Source: JACNJF01 sp050288105 (GTDB lineage Bacteria > Pseudomonadota > Gammaproteobacteria > GCA-001735895). From it: 64,000 nucleotides of DNA. Position 1 is the stretch's first letter. Each line of letters opens with the position of its first letter. Positions 44,123 to 52,842 of this stretch are shown one piece after another. Position numbers and translations under genes: made by a program. Below the pieces are notes generated by a model that searched no databases, was not told the DNA's origin, and saw nothing but the letters and a program-made list of their open reading frames with translations. The stretch covers positions 7,008-71,007 of the forward strand of contig JBNKDE010000018.1 in assembly GCA_050288105.1 (NCBI GenBank), in the 5' to 3' direction.

Positions 44123-45435
44123 AGAAAATCATTCCCCATCTATTTCTGTTTTGCAATCTGTGGTTTGTTTTCCAGTCACAGGCTTTGGCGTTGGATATTC
44201 AAAACTGGAGCACTGATAACGGGGTCAGAGTTTTGTTTGTTGAAACTCATGACCTGCCCATGATTGATGTCCGGGTGACCTTCAAAGCGGGTAGTTCGCG
44301 CGATGCCGAGCAACCCGGGGTGTCTCGTCTGGTGAATGCACTGCTGGTAGAAGGTACCGGAAAACTTGCAGCAGAAGATATAGCCGAAACTTTTGAATCT
44401 ACCGGGTCACAGCTGGGTCATAGCTCGCTACGTGATATGGCCTATGTCAGTCTGCGCACGTTGTCAGACCCTGAGCTTAGAGATAAAACGGCTGGGCTGT
44501 TTGCGCGGGTGATTGCTCAACCCAGTTTTCCACAGGATGCTATTGACAGAGATAGGCAGTCGATGCTGGTCGGTCTGGCTGAACGTGAAAAAGATATCGC
44601 AAGTGTGGTAGAGGATGCTTTTTTTGAGCACGTTTATCAGGGACACCCCTATCAACTGGGGCCGCAGGGAACGGCATCATCCTTAACATCGATTACGCAG
44701 CAGGACCTGATTGATTTTCATGCAAGATATTACGTGGGTAATAATGCCACTCTGGCACTGGTGGGTGATTTAACGCTCGCGCAGGCAAAACAATATGTAG
44801 AGCAGCTAACAGCTTACCTGAAGCCCGGAAAAGTCGCCGATGATATTCCATCAATATCACCAGTAGCGCAGTCACAACCAGAAACGATCAACATTCCTTT
44901 CAAGGCTACCCAGACTCATATTCAACAGGGTATGCCTATGTTGACGCGTAAGGATCCAGACTATTTTGCTCTGTATGTCGGTAATCACATACTGGGCGGG
45001 AGTGGTTTTAGTTCACGCCTGATGCAGGAAATCCGCGAAGATCGGGGGCTGGTGTACAGCGTCTACAGCTATTTTATGCCAATGGAGAGTAATGGTCCGT
45101 TTGAAATGTCGTTACAAACCAGTACCGAAAATGCACAGCAGGCAGCAGAGTTGTTGAATAAATTGCTGGATGATTTCATCAAAAATGGGCCAGACCCAGA
45201 AGAGCTGGAACATGCAAAGAAAAATATCACTGGAGGCTTCCCGCTTAAGATTGATAGCAATAGAAAAATTGTGGAATATCTGGCGGTGATGGGTTTCTAT
45301 GACCTGCCGCTGGATTATCTGGATAGTTTTAATGAACGCATCAATGCTGTCACGCTGGAAAACATCAGGGATGCCTTTAAACGTCGGGTCAATCCAGGTC
45401 ATATGACGCGAATAATCGCAGGTGAGCAGTCATAA
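44119..45435 (+). CDS. M16-family protein, probable non-catalytic partner
   Basis: The 438-residue product has a signal peptide ending near QSQALA and the M16 fold, but the zinc motif is replaced by VSRLVNALLVEGT, with no H-x-x-E-H. The C-terminal half carries the conserved R/Y substrate-binding region (LMQEIREDRGLVYSVYSYF). It should pair with the preceding catalytic subunit. The TAA stop at 45433-45435 overlaps the proposed AUA start of rsmD. Confidence 0.9.
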   Translation: MKKIIPHLFLFCNLWFVFQSQALALDIQNWSTDNGVRVLFVETHDLPMIDVRVTFKAGSSRDAEQPGVSRLVNALLVEGTGKLAAEDIAETFESTGSQLGHSSLRDMAYVSLRTLSDPELRDKTAGLFARVIAQPSFPQDAIDRDRQSMLVGLAEREKDIASVVEDAFFEHVYQGHPYQLGPQGTASSLTSITQQDLIDFHARYYVGNNATLALVGDLTLAQAKQYVEQLTAYLKPGKVADDIPSISPVAQSQPETINIPFKATQTHIQQGMPMLTRKDPDYFALYVGNHILGGSGFSSRLMQEIREDRGLVYSVYSYFMPMESNGPFEMSLQTSTENAQQAAELLNKLLDDFIKNGPDPEELEHAKKNITGGFPLKIDSNRKIVEYLAVMGFYDLPLDYLDSFNERINAVTLENIRDAFKRRVNPGHMTRIIAGEQS

Positions 45436-46019
45436 AACGCAGCAATAAAAACAAAGCGCTAAGCTCTATTCGCATTATTGCAGGCAACTGGCGAGGTAGC
45501 CGTATACCGGTGCTGGATCGTGAGGGACTTAGGCCTACGCCCGATCGAATTCGGGAAACCGTGTTCAACTGGCTGGCGAGCGATATTCGAAACGCCAGCG
45601 TGCTGGATTGTTGCGCGGGTGCCGGCGGACTGGGGCTGGAGGCTGCCTCCCGAGCGGCAGCCCAGGTGACGCTGGTAGAACTGGATCGCGCTGCCGCAGC
45701 GCATTTAAAGGAGCAGTCTGAACGCCTGAAATTCAGCAATGTGTCGGTGCAATGTGTCGATATTCAGCAATTTCTTAATAAGGTATCGCAAAAATATGAC
45801 CTGATATTTATCGATCCACCCTACGCAAGCCCGCAATTACGAGACTCAATTTTGCAATTATTGCTGCAAAATGACCTCATGAATGACGGTTGCCTGATTT
45901 ATCTGGAGTGGCCGAAGGGGCAGAAAATGCAATTAAATCATGAGAATTTGATCTGGATTAAGCAAAAAAATGCGGGTCAGGTTGAGTACGCTATAGCGCA
46001 ATGGCGCCTAACTCGCTAG
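45432..46019 (+). CDS. rsmD: 16S rRNA (guanine966-N2)-methyltransferase RsmD, probable AUA start
   Basis: RsmD methylates G966 of 16S rRNA. The SAM motif (VLDCCAGAGGLGLEAASRA) and catalytic IFIDPPY are present. The family N-terminus RIIAGNWRGSRIPV is encoded upstream of the first standard start, a GTG at 45510. Between an upstream in-frame TGA (45423) and that GTG there is no ATG, GTG or TTG. An ATA at 45432 gives KRSNKNKALSSIRIIAG, which aligns with the E. coli start at the expected distance and overlaps the preceding TAA stop as ATAA. GTGAGCAG just upstream could be the ribosome site. From ATA the product has 195 residues. The alternative is a shortened protein from 45510. Confidence 0.82.
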   Translation: MKRSNKNKALSSIRIIAGNWRGSRIPVLDREGLRPTPDRIRETVFNWLASDIRNASVLDCCAGAGGLGLEAASRAAAQVTLVELDRAAAAHLKEQSERLKFSNVSVQCVDIQQFLNKVSQKYDLIFIDPPYASPQLRDSILQLLLQNDLMNDGCLIYLEWPKGQKMQLNHENLIWIKQKNAGQVEYAIAQWRLTR

Positions 46020-46049
46020 AATTCTCCCTCTTTTGAGTTGGCGAGAGAT

Positions 46050-46547
46050 GTGAGTAACTCAACTATAGCAATTTATCCTGGCACCTTTGATCCAGTTACC
46101 TGTGGGCATGGGGATATCGCAATTCGTGCCCTGAAGATGTTTGACTATGTAGTCATAGGCGTAGCGGATAACCCGCAGAAACAGCCCTTCTTTACCTTGC
46201 AGGAGCGTATAGAAATGCTGGAAACAGTTTTTCAGGGTCAGGATCGAATTTCGGTCAAGCCTTTTTCGGGGCTATTGATAGATTTTGCAGCTGAGTGTAA
46301 CTCTCAGATAATTATTCGCGGATTGCGTGCGATATCTGATTTTGAGTTTGAAGTGCAGCTGGCGGGTATGAACCGCTCGCTAGCACCAGGTATTGAAACG
46401 GTATTTTTAACCGCTGCTGAAAAATACGCGTTTGTATCTTCCAGCCTGGTGCGGGAGATTGCCCGCCTGAAAGGTGATGTATCGGAGTTTATTCACCCTG
46501 AAATACATCAGCGACTAAAAGATAAATTAGACTTAACTAAGGAGTAA
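46050..46547 (+). CDS. coaD: Phosphopantetheine adenylyltransferase
   Basis: CoaD joins ATP to 4'-phosphopantetheine to form dephospho-CoA. I use the GTG at 46050 (SNSTIAIYPGTFDPVTCGHGD), preceded by GCGAGAG, giving 165 residues; a TTG at 46038 would add four. The nucleotidyltransferase motif appears as T/HxGH in PVTCGHGD, and the second motif as ISDFEFEVQLAGMNR and the ISSS-like VSSSLVREIA. RsmD-coaD-ferredoxin is a conserved order in gammaproteobacteria. Confidence 0.95.
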   Translation: MSNSTIAIYPGTFDPVTCGHGDIAIRALKMFDYVVIGVADNPQKQPFFTLQERIEMLETVFQGQDRISVKPFSGLLIDFAAECNSQIIIRGLRAISDFEFEVQLAGMNRSLAPGIETVFLTAAEKYAFVSSSLVREIARLKGDVSEFIHPEIHQRLKDKLDLTKE

Positions 46548-46550
46548 ACC

Positions 46551-46799
46551 ATGGCATTAATGATCACTGATGAATGTATCAACTGTGACGTTTGTGAACC
46601 CGAGTGCCCGAACGAGGCAATTTCACCGGGAGATGATATCTATGTTATCGATCCTGATAAATGTACCGAGTGTGTGGGGCATTATGAAACCTCACAATGT
46701 GTAGAAGTCTGCCCTGTAGACTGTATACCGCTAGACCCGAATCATGAAGAAACTCAGGAAGAGTTGATGGAAAAATATCACCGACTCACCGGAAAATAA
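46551..46799 (+). CDS. yfhL: YfhL-type ferredoxin with two 4Fe-4S clusters
   Basis: The 82-residue product has two cluster motifs, CINCDVCEPECPNEA and CTECVGHYETSQCVEVCPVDC split by an insertion between the second and third cysteines, the signature of the YfhL/Alvin-type ferredoxin. It carries electrons in the cytoplasm; its partner is unknown. AAGGAG precedes the ATG, 4 nt after coaD. Confidence 0.94.
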   Translation: MALMITDECINCDVCEPECPNEAISPGDDIYVIDPDKCTECVGHYETSQCVEVCPVDCIPLDPNHEETQEELMEKYHRLTGK

Positions 46800-46805
46800 T
46801 TCCCT

Positions 46806-47015
46806 TTGCCTCCGGCCCTGCTACCTTTAAGGCGAATCACGGGGTTTCACCTCGATGAGCTGGATGACTGGGTAGCAGAGCTGGAGTGCGGTCATACCCG
46901 CCATGTAAGGCATAATCCCCCCTGGCAGAATCGGGAATGGGTAGTCAGCAAAAATTCGCGCGAAGCCCGTATCGGTCAATTTTTAAATTGCAGAAAATGC
47001 CTGGCAAAAGCTTAG
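46806..47015 (+). CDS. DUF3565-family small protein
   Basis: The 69-residue product matches the DUF3565 pattern: TGFHLDELDDWVAELECGHTRHVRHNPPW, seen here in parts as DWVAELECGHTRHVRH and PPWQNREWV, and a final CRKC. The cysteines and histidines suggest a metal site. The start appears to be a TTG at 46806, 6 nt after the ferredoxin stop; there is no ATG. The function is unknown. Confidence 0.8.
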   Translation: MPPALLPLRRITGFHLDELDDWVAELECGHTRHVRHNPPWQNREWVVSKNSREARIGQFLNCRKCLAKA

Positions 47016-47023
47016 TGAAAAAA

Positions 47024-49156
47024 TCAGCTGGTTAGCTTTCGGTAAATATCCGAAACTTTGTACGGTAGTTTTCTAACATCATCAATCACCACATAATTGG
47101 CATGCCCATACATATGCGGCAGATAGTCTCGTGCCTCTTCGTCAATCGTGATACAGAAAGGGTGTACACCCTGTAGACGTGCTTCCATTAAAGCCATACG
47201 GGTATCTTCTATGCCATATTCACCATGGTAACTGTCATAGTCATCCGGCTTTCCATCTGACAGCGTAATCAACAATCGGGTACGTGCTTGAACTTCACTG
47301 AATAACTGCGTCAGATGACGGATGGTTACCCCCATTCTTGTGTAGTCCTGCGGTTCAATGGCGGCTATGCGAGCTCGAGTTTCGTTATCATACGGATCTT
47401 CAAAGGATTTGACTTTGTATAGCTCACAGCGTTTGCGCGTCATTCCTGAGAAACCGTAAATGGCATAGCGATCCCCCAGTGATTGCAATGCCTCACACAG
47501 TAGTATCAATGCTTCGCGCTGAGCAGTATTAATCCAGCCTCTGGTTGAGCCGCTCATATCAATCATAAAAATTACCGCGATATTTCGTTCAGCTCGATGC
47601 GCTTTGGTGTAGATGCGCGAGGATAATTCCAGACCACTTTTCACATCAGCCAATGAGTTTACCAGTGCATCTATATCCAGGTTTTCGCCATCGGGCTGCT
47701 TTTTCATTACCCGATTTTCATCGCGCATGGCCTCGAAGGTTCTCCGCAGCGACTGACTCAGGCCCTTATATTTATGCAGGGTGTCACTGACGAAATGGCT
47801 ATCATGATCGGGCTTGACCTCCTTTTCTCTTAGCGCGCACCAGTTTTTGCGGTGCGCCTGGCGTGTACAGTCCCACTCATCGTAGAGGAAGGCGCCATCC
47901 TCGTGATAGGTGCCTTTCCATACCTGATCAGGATCGGCTTCCTCCTGTTGCTGCGCCAGCCATGCATGGTAGGCAGCGGGGCCAGCTGCTTGCAGATAAT
48001 CATCGGGCAGTTCGCCATGATCCTGTATGATGGAATCTATCAGGCTACTGATTTCATTATTTACCGCTACCCGGCTCCCCTCCAGCTCCAGTTCATAGCT
48101 CACACCCTGTTGCAGATCCGGGTCTGGTTTTTCCAGCTTGTCAAAGCGCACGCCTGCTGGCTGAGATGGACTATCCTGCTGCGCCAGCTCTGGTTCGGTT
48201 TCTGCTTGTTTTCCCATTTCATCGGCGGCTTTGGCCAGCAAGAGCTGGAACAGGTCTTTCTCTCGGATGCGTCTAGCCTCACGAACCGATTCCACCACAT
48301 CTGGCCTGAGGATACCCTGATAAACCGGACTGTAAGCGGGTAGATCACTGTACTCATCCAGCAGTGCCAGGCTGAGTGAGGCATCGGCCGTGGGACTTCT
48401 CAGTTGTTTTAACACTTGCTCGGGAAAAAACGCTTCTGGCGTCTCCTGCAGCAGGCCCTGCATCTGTCGATACAGGCCGGGAAAATCACGCTGGATACAG
48501 GCATCCAGACGCAGCGTTTCCAGTTGGTGAAAACTGCTTAATACCCGTTGTTTATCTGTATAGCGCGATAACGCCTGCAGCAGATTGATGCGCCAGGTGC
48601 CATACCAGGTTTGAGCCCATTGATGTACTGCCATCGCTTTATAAATCGCGAAGTTAGTTTTCTGGTCTGCTGATTCACAGATGACTTCAGGCAGGTGCAG
48701 ATTTTCGGTATCGGTGAAAAACTGTTCATGCGCTTTTATCTTGAGTTTGCGACCATTTAATCCGTGCAGGAAGTTTTCCAGTATCGCCTTGCTGGCGTCG
48801 AGTGTGGTACCTTTTTGAAGGCGCTGGTAGTGCTCGACAAACGGTTGCAGGTTCTTGATCAGCTGCATGGCTGGATACAGCCCAGAAGAGTAGTAGCTAT
48901 CCAGCGTCGATTGCAGCCATTGTTCAGTGCCATGCTGACCTATGCTATCAAGTGCCGTGTGCGCCCTGGTGGCAAACTGGTAAGCCAGTTCCGGCTGGGT
49001 GCGGGCGATATTGGTCACCCAGTTGAGCACATACTGCTGCCATTCCGGCTGCTGTGACAGAATACTTTGGGCAACTTCTTCCACCGTCCAGGCATCAAAA
49101 AAATAGGGCTCGAGTATCTGCTTGAGTGCTGATTGCGTAAGAACTCTATCCACCAC
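47024..49156 (-). CDS. VWA-domain protein of the NorD/CbbO type
   Basis: The 710-residue product ends in a von Willebrand A domain with the MIDAS motif FMIDMSGSTRGW and DGKPDDYDSYHG. The long N-terminal part is helical. NorD and CbbO proteins work with MoxR-type AAA ATPases to activate metal enzymes such as NO reductase and RuBisCO. No MoxR, norCB or cbbLM gene is in the window. The start is a GTG at 49156; a second GTG is one codon in. It stands alone after the coaD run, convergent to it. Confidence 0.88.
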   Translation of the reverse strand: MVDRVLTQSALKQILEPYFFDAWTVEEVAQSILSQQPEWQQYVLNWVTNIARTQPELAYQFATRAHTALDSIGQHGTEQWLQSTLDSYYSSGLYPAMQLIKNLQPFVEHYQRLQKGTTLDASKAILENFLHGLNGRKLKIKAHEQFFTDTENLHLPEVICESADQKTNFAIYKAMAVHQWAQTWYGTWRINLLQALSRYTDKQRVLSSFHQLETLRLDACIQRDFPGLYRQMQGLLQETPEAFFPEQVLKQLRSPTADASLSLALLDEYSDLPAYSPVYQGILRPDVVESVREARRIREKDLFQLLLAKAADEMGKQAETEPELAQQDSPSQPAGVRFDKLEKPDPDLQQGVSYELELEGSRVAVNNEISSLIDSIIQDHGELPDDYLQAAGPAAYHAWLAQQQEEADPDQVWKGTYHEDGAFLYDEWDCTRQAHRKNWCALREKEVKPDHDSHFVSDTLHKYKGLSQSLRRTFEAMRDENRVMKKQPDGENLDIDALVNSLADVKSGLELSSRIYTKAHRAERNIAVIFMIDMSGSTRGWINTAQREALILLCEALQSLGDRYAIYGFSGMTRKRCELYKVKSFEDPYDNETRARIAAIEPQDYTRMGVTIRHLTQLFSEVQARTRLLITLSDGKPDDYDSYHGEYGIEDTRMALMEARLQGVHPFCITIDEEARDYLPHMYGHANYVVIDDVRKLPYKVSDIYRKLTS

Positions 49157-49220
49157 GGGCTCAAAAGTCTGAGTATATCAGTAGCCTGGGGCTAAAGGCC
49201 GCAAAGCGATTGGGGTTAAT

Positions 49221-49245
49221 GAGGGCATCCGTTAAGGATGCCCTC
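49221..49245 (-). terminator. Perfect hairpin between ppk2 and the VWA gene
   Basis: GAGGGCATCC and GGATGCCCTC form a perfect 10-bp stem with loop GTTAA, 11 nt past the ppk2 stop. The T tract is weak (CATTAAC), so termination may be incomplete. Confidence 0.6.
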
Positions 49246-49256
49246 CATCGGATCTG

Positions 49257-50153
49257 CTAAGCGAGGAACTTGCCGCTGCGCAATAACTGGGCTTCCATCA
49301 TTTCCAGCTCACGCGAGCCTGAAATCACAATATTGGAGTCGGGCACGTAATCAATGCTGGCGTCGCTGTGCTCGTAGGGTACCGAGTTGAGAATCACCTT
49401 CATTGCGTTCAGGCGTGCCAGGTGCTTATCGTTGGAGCGGATGATTTTCCAGGGTGCATGCGTGGTATGGGTCTTTTTCAGCATCTGGTATTTTACATTG
49501 GTGAAATCGTCCCATCTTTCCTGTGCCTGCACGTCAACTTCGCTTAACTTCCACTGTCTGAGCGGGTCTGACTTGCGGCGCTCAAACCGGCGATTCTGTT
49601 CATCTTTGGTGACACTGAAATACAGCTTCACCAAAATAGTACCCTGACGAATCAGGTCTTTCTCAAAACCGCTGACGCCACGGATAAAGTTTTTATATTC
49701 CTCGTCGGTACAGAATCCGAATACCGGTTCAACCATGGCGCGGTTATACCAGCTGCGGTCAAACAGAACCACTTCACCACCGCGCGGAAACTGGCGTACA
49801 TACTTCTGGAAAAACCATTCGGTTTTTTCATACTCTGTGGGTTTGCCAAGCGCAACTACCCGGTAGTGCTTTTCGTTCATATAACGCGTGACACGGCGTA
49901 TGGTTCCACCCTTGCCGGCCGCATCGCGCCCTTCGAACAGGATGATCATGCGCTTCTTGGTGCTCTCGAGATACTGCTGCATTTTGATCAGCTCCGCCTG
50001 TAGCGGTTTTAGCTCTTCTTCCTGCTGAAACTTGCGATAGGCTTTCTTGCGCTCGCGTTTCATGATATCGGTTTCGTTCAACTCGGCGTCGCTATCAACC
50101 TGTTGTTGCAGCATCTCGTCTTCGTCGATGTTATTTTGTTTGTCTTCGCTCAT
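49257..50153 (-). CDS. ppk2: Polyphosphate kinase 2 (first copy)
   Basis: PPK2 moves phosphate between polyphosphate and nucleotides. I use the ATG at 50153 after GAGGGGAGC, giving 298 residues. It has Walker A FEGRDAAGKGGTIRR, the lid region YVRQFPRGGEVVLFDRSWYNRA (Walker B in FDRSWYNRA) and RKSDPLRQWKLS. A long acidic N-terminal tail (DKQNNIDEDEMLQQQVDSDAE) distinguishes it from the second copy. The single-domain size fits class I. The direction of the reaction cannot be read from sequence. Confidence 0.92.
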   Translation of the reverse strand: MSEDKQNNIDEDEMLQQQVDSDAELNETDIMKRERKKAYRKFQQEEELKPLQAELIKMQQYLESTKKRMIILFEGRDAAGKGGTIRRVTRYMNEKHYRVVALGKPTEYEKTEWFFQKYVRQFPRGGEVVLFDRSWYNRAMVEPVFGFCTDEEYKNFIRGVSGFEKDLIRQGTILVKLYFSVTKDEQNRRFERRKSDPLRQWKLSEVDVQAQERWDDFTNVKYQMLKKTHTTHAPWKIIRSNDKHLARLNAMKVILNSVPYEHSDASIDYVPDSNIVISGSRELEMMEAQLLRSGKFLA

Positions 50154-50248
50154 GCTCCCCTCACTACGGTTAATCATTTTGAATAAATTTGTCTGCCCTG
50201 AAAACCTGATGCAGGATTTTCAAGGCGCGTATCAGGCCGGTTTTACCG

Positions 50249-51061
50249 TTAATTCTCCGGGCTACAGATGTCCGGCACAAAGGTCTGGTCAGACATCGGT
50301 GGTCGCACATAACTCTCAGCTTTTTCTCGCTCGGGTAGTTCAATCGGTTCAGGGGTCAGGTCTTTGTACGGGATCTGGCTGAGAAGATGAGAAATACAGT
50401 TGATGCGGGCATGCTTCTTAATGTCTGACTTGACCACCCACCAGGGAGCCTGTTTGATATCAGTATGGGCGAACATATAGTCCTTGGCCCTGGAGTATTC
50501 CTGCCAGCGTTTGCGCGACTCCAGATCCATCGGGCTTAGCTTCCAGCGTTTATGCGGTTCTTTCAGGCGGCTCTGGAAGCGGTGTTCCTGCTCTTCATCT
50601 GAAACCGAGAACCAGTACTTCAACAGGATAATGCCTGACCTTACCAGCATACGTTCAAATTCGGGACAGGATCTGAGGAATTCCTGATACTCCTCTTCGG
50701 TACAGAACCCCATCACCTTTTCGACTCCGGCCCGGTTATACCAGCTGCGATCAAATAGCACCATTTCACCTGCAGCAGGTAGAACTGAGACATAGCGTTG
50801 AAAGTACCACTGGGTTTTTTCGCGTTCGGTAGGGGCGGGTAATGCTTCAATTCTACACACACGTGGGTTCAGGTGCTGTTGAATACGTTTGATGACACCG
50901 CCTTTACCGGCCGCGTCACGACCTTCAAACAGCACGACTACTTTCAGCCCTTTATGTGTGATCCAGGCCTGCAGTTTAACCAGTTCTAATTGCAGTCGGA
51001 ATAGCTCTTCTTCATATTTCTTTTTAGACATTACTTTTGTGTGTGCTGATTTTTTGCCCAT
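50249..51061 (-). CDS. ppk2: Polyphosphate kinase 2 (second copy)
   Basis: The 270-residue product has the same fold: FEGRDAAGKGGVIKR, VLFDRSWYNRAGVEKVMGF and KEPHKRWKLSPMDLESRKRW. The two copies lie head to tail with 95 nt between them and are diverged, so they may prefer adenine versus guanine nucleotides or opposite directions. The C-terminus continues past the common domain with ERAKAESYVRPP-like sequence, seen as EREKAESYVRPPM. Confidence 0.92.
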   Translation of the reverse strand: MGKKSAHTKVMSKKKYEEELFRLQLELVKLQAWITHKGLKVVVLFEGRDAAGKGGVIKRIQQHLNPRVCRIEALPAPTEREKTQWYFQRYVSVLPAAGEMVLFDRSWYNRAGVEKVMGFCTEEEYQEFLRSCPEFERMLVRSGIILLKYWFSVSDEEQEHRFQSRLKEPHKRWKLSPMDLESRKRWQEYSRAKDYMFAHTDIKQAPWWVVKSDIKKHARINCISHLLSQIPYKDLTPEPIELPEREKAESYVRPPMSDQTFVPDICSPEN

Positions 51062-51196
51062 GCCCGCTCCCGGTTTAGTTATAAATCTTTAATCAAGTAT
51101 AGTCCCTGCACCTGATTGTTGAGTTGAGCGAGATCAAAGCGAAACCGACCACTTTATAAAAGTTATGCTAACGGAGGTCGACGAAATAAAGTGAGT

Positions 51197-52009
51197 TTAT
51201 TTCTGGCAATAACTGCAGTAAAAAGTGGAGCGTTGCCCCTGAGTAAATCGCTTAATTAATCGCTGGCATTGCAGGCATTGCTGGTTTTCCTGACCATATA
51301 CCTTAAGCGACTGGCTAAAGTATCCTGGCTTTCCATCCGCCTGGGTGAAATCCTGCAGAGTGGTGCCGCCCTGATTGATTGCCTGTTGCAGAATATGCTT
51401 GATTGCCTCGACCAGACGCTGAATGCGTTGTCTGGAAATACGCATGGCACTGGCTTTAGGATTGATCCCGCTGCTGAACAGGCTTTCGCAGGCATAGATA
51501 TTACCCACACCGACCACTATGTGGCTATCCATGATCAGGTTCTTTATTGCTGTCTTACGCTTGCGGCAGCTCTGGTACAAATATTCGGTATTAAAATCGT
51601 CTGACAGGGGTTCTGGCCCCAATTCGATGAGCAGTTTGTGCTGCATGGGATCATCGCGCGTCATTAATAGTGCGCCGAAACGACGCGGGTCCCTGAAGCG
51701 TAATGAGTTTCTATCATCCAGCTGCAGGATAATGTGCTCGTGTGCATTTTGTGGCTGCTGCTCAGGCAGTATGCGCATGCTGCCCGACATACCCAGATGC
51801 CAGATCATCTGCCCACGCTCGGTATACATCAGCAGGTATTTTGCACGACGCTGCAGCTTAATGATTTTTGCCCCTTCCAGGCTCAGGATCTCATCGGGTA
51901 CAGGCCAGCGTAATCTGGGCTGGTTGATAATTATTTTGCTGATGCGATGACCGGTTAAATAAGGTTCTATGCCGCGCAGGGTAGTTTCAACTTCGGGTAA
52001 TTCAGGCAT
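51197..52009 (-). CDS. mutM: Formamidopyrimidine-DNA glycosylase (MutM/Fpg)
   Basis: MutM removes 8-oxoguanine and other oxidised purines. The 270-residue enzyme starts with the catalytic PELPEVETTLRG (Pro2 nucleophile). It has the H2TH region VGVGNIYACESLFSSGINP and a C-terminal zinc finger (CLQCQRLI and YCSYCQK). It overlaps the stop of the preceding gene by 1 nt. Confidence 0.96.
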   Translation of the reverse strand: MPELPEVETTLRGIEPYLTGHRISKIIINQPRLRWPVPDEILSLEGAKIIKLQRRAKYLLMYTERGQMIWHLGMSGSMRILPEQQPQNAHEHIILQLDDRNSLRFRDPRRFGALLMTRDDPMQHKLLIELGPEPLSDDFNTEYLYQSCRKRKTAIKNLIMDSHIVVGVGNIYACESLFSSGINPKASAMRISRQRIQRLVEAIKHILQQAINQGGTTLQDFTQADGKPGYFSQSLKVYGQENQQCLQCQRLIKRFTQGQRSTFYCSYCQK

Positions 52010-52842
52010 TAGTCGTGCTCAGAAAGGATATAGGCGATAGACAGGCCGGCAGTCCAGTTGCTGGTATCAGTGACCAGCGGGCTGTCCGCAATTTCACTCC
52101 CGCTCAGGTTATCGTAGCGTACAAATCCACCCAGCCACCATTTCTGGATACGACGGCTAAAGGTAAAGTCCAGGCGCTGTCCGCTGCTTCCTGAGTCGGC
52201 GCTAAATGCGCTGCGCTGCGGCGTCACTTCGCTACTGTCTACATTGTAGAAATAAGCGTGGTAGTCAGCGCTGGCATATAAAGGTCCACCGGCAAACCTT
52301 AGCTTCCAGCTGTATTTATCCCTGGCCGGCCAGCGCCAGGCAAGACGTGGATGAAAGGTTTGCCCTATGGCGTTGACTTTATCGCCTAGTGCAAATGCGA
52401 ATCTGAGTGGTAATTCCAGCCACAACGATGAATCCGCATCCGACTGCAGACGCAGCTCCAGCGAGGGACCGAACTCAACGGTGGCATCCAGGTCCTGCAT
52501 GCCGGCGCGTTCTGAATCTTCATTAGAACTGGGCAGGCTGCCATTCCCGCTGATGGATAGCAGCAGGTCAGGGGTTTTAAACAGGCGCCCTTCGATGCCA
52601 TCATCAATGCGGAGTTTTTTCCCGCGATATTTCAGGTAGGGGAACGGGACTAACTGGTTGTTGGTTACCGATGATCCGCGATATTGCGGCATGGATAAGT
52701 GCACCACACCAATACCATATTCCAGCACGGGCAGATCGTCATCTTCATCGGCAATCGCGGCAGCCGGTATACTCAAAGCGAGTATAGCGACTACGCAACA
52801 GGCCTTATTGAGTGGGCGCCTGATCCAGCGAGAGTAGTTCAT
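52009..52842 (-). CDS. MipA/OmpV-family outer-membrane protein
   Basis: I start at the ATG at 52842 (MNYSRWIRRPLNKACC), giving 277 residues with a signal peptide ending PAAAIADEDDD. The mature protein opens LEYGIGVVHLSMPQYRGS, typical of MipA/OmpV, and has amphipathic strands such as WLGGFVRYDNLSGSEI. It probably forms a small outer-membrane barrel. The start lies 38 nt inside the end of the DUF4340 gene; no start codon lies nearer the stop. Confidence 0.85.
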   Translation of the reverse strand: MNYSRWIRRPLNKACCVVAILALSIPAAAIADEDDDLPVLEYGIGVVHLSMPQYRGSSVTNNQLVPFPYLKYRGKKLRIDDGIEGRLFKTPDLLLSISGNGSLPSSNEDSERAGMQDLDATVEFGPSLELRLQSDADSSLWLELPLRFAFALGDKVNAIGQTFHPRLAWRWPARDKYSWKLRFAGGPLYASADYHAYFYNVDSSEVTPQRSAFSADSGSSGQRLDFTFSRRIQKWWLGGFVRYDNLSGSEIADSPLVTDTSNWTAGLSIAYILSEHD

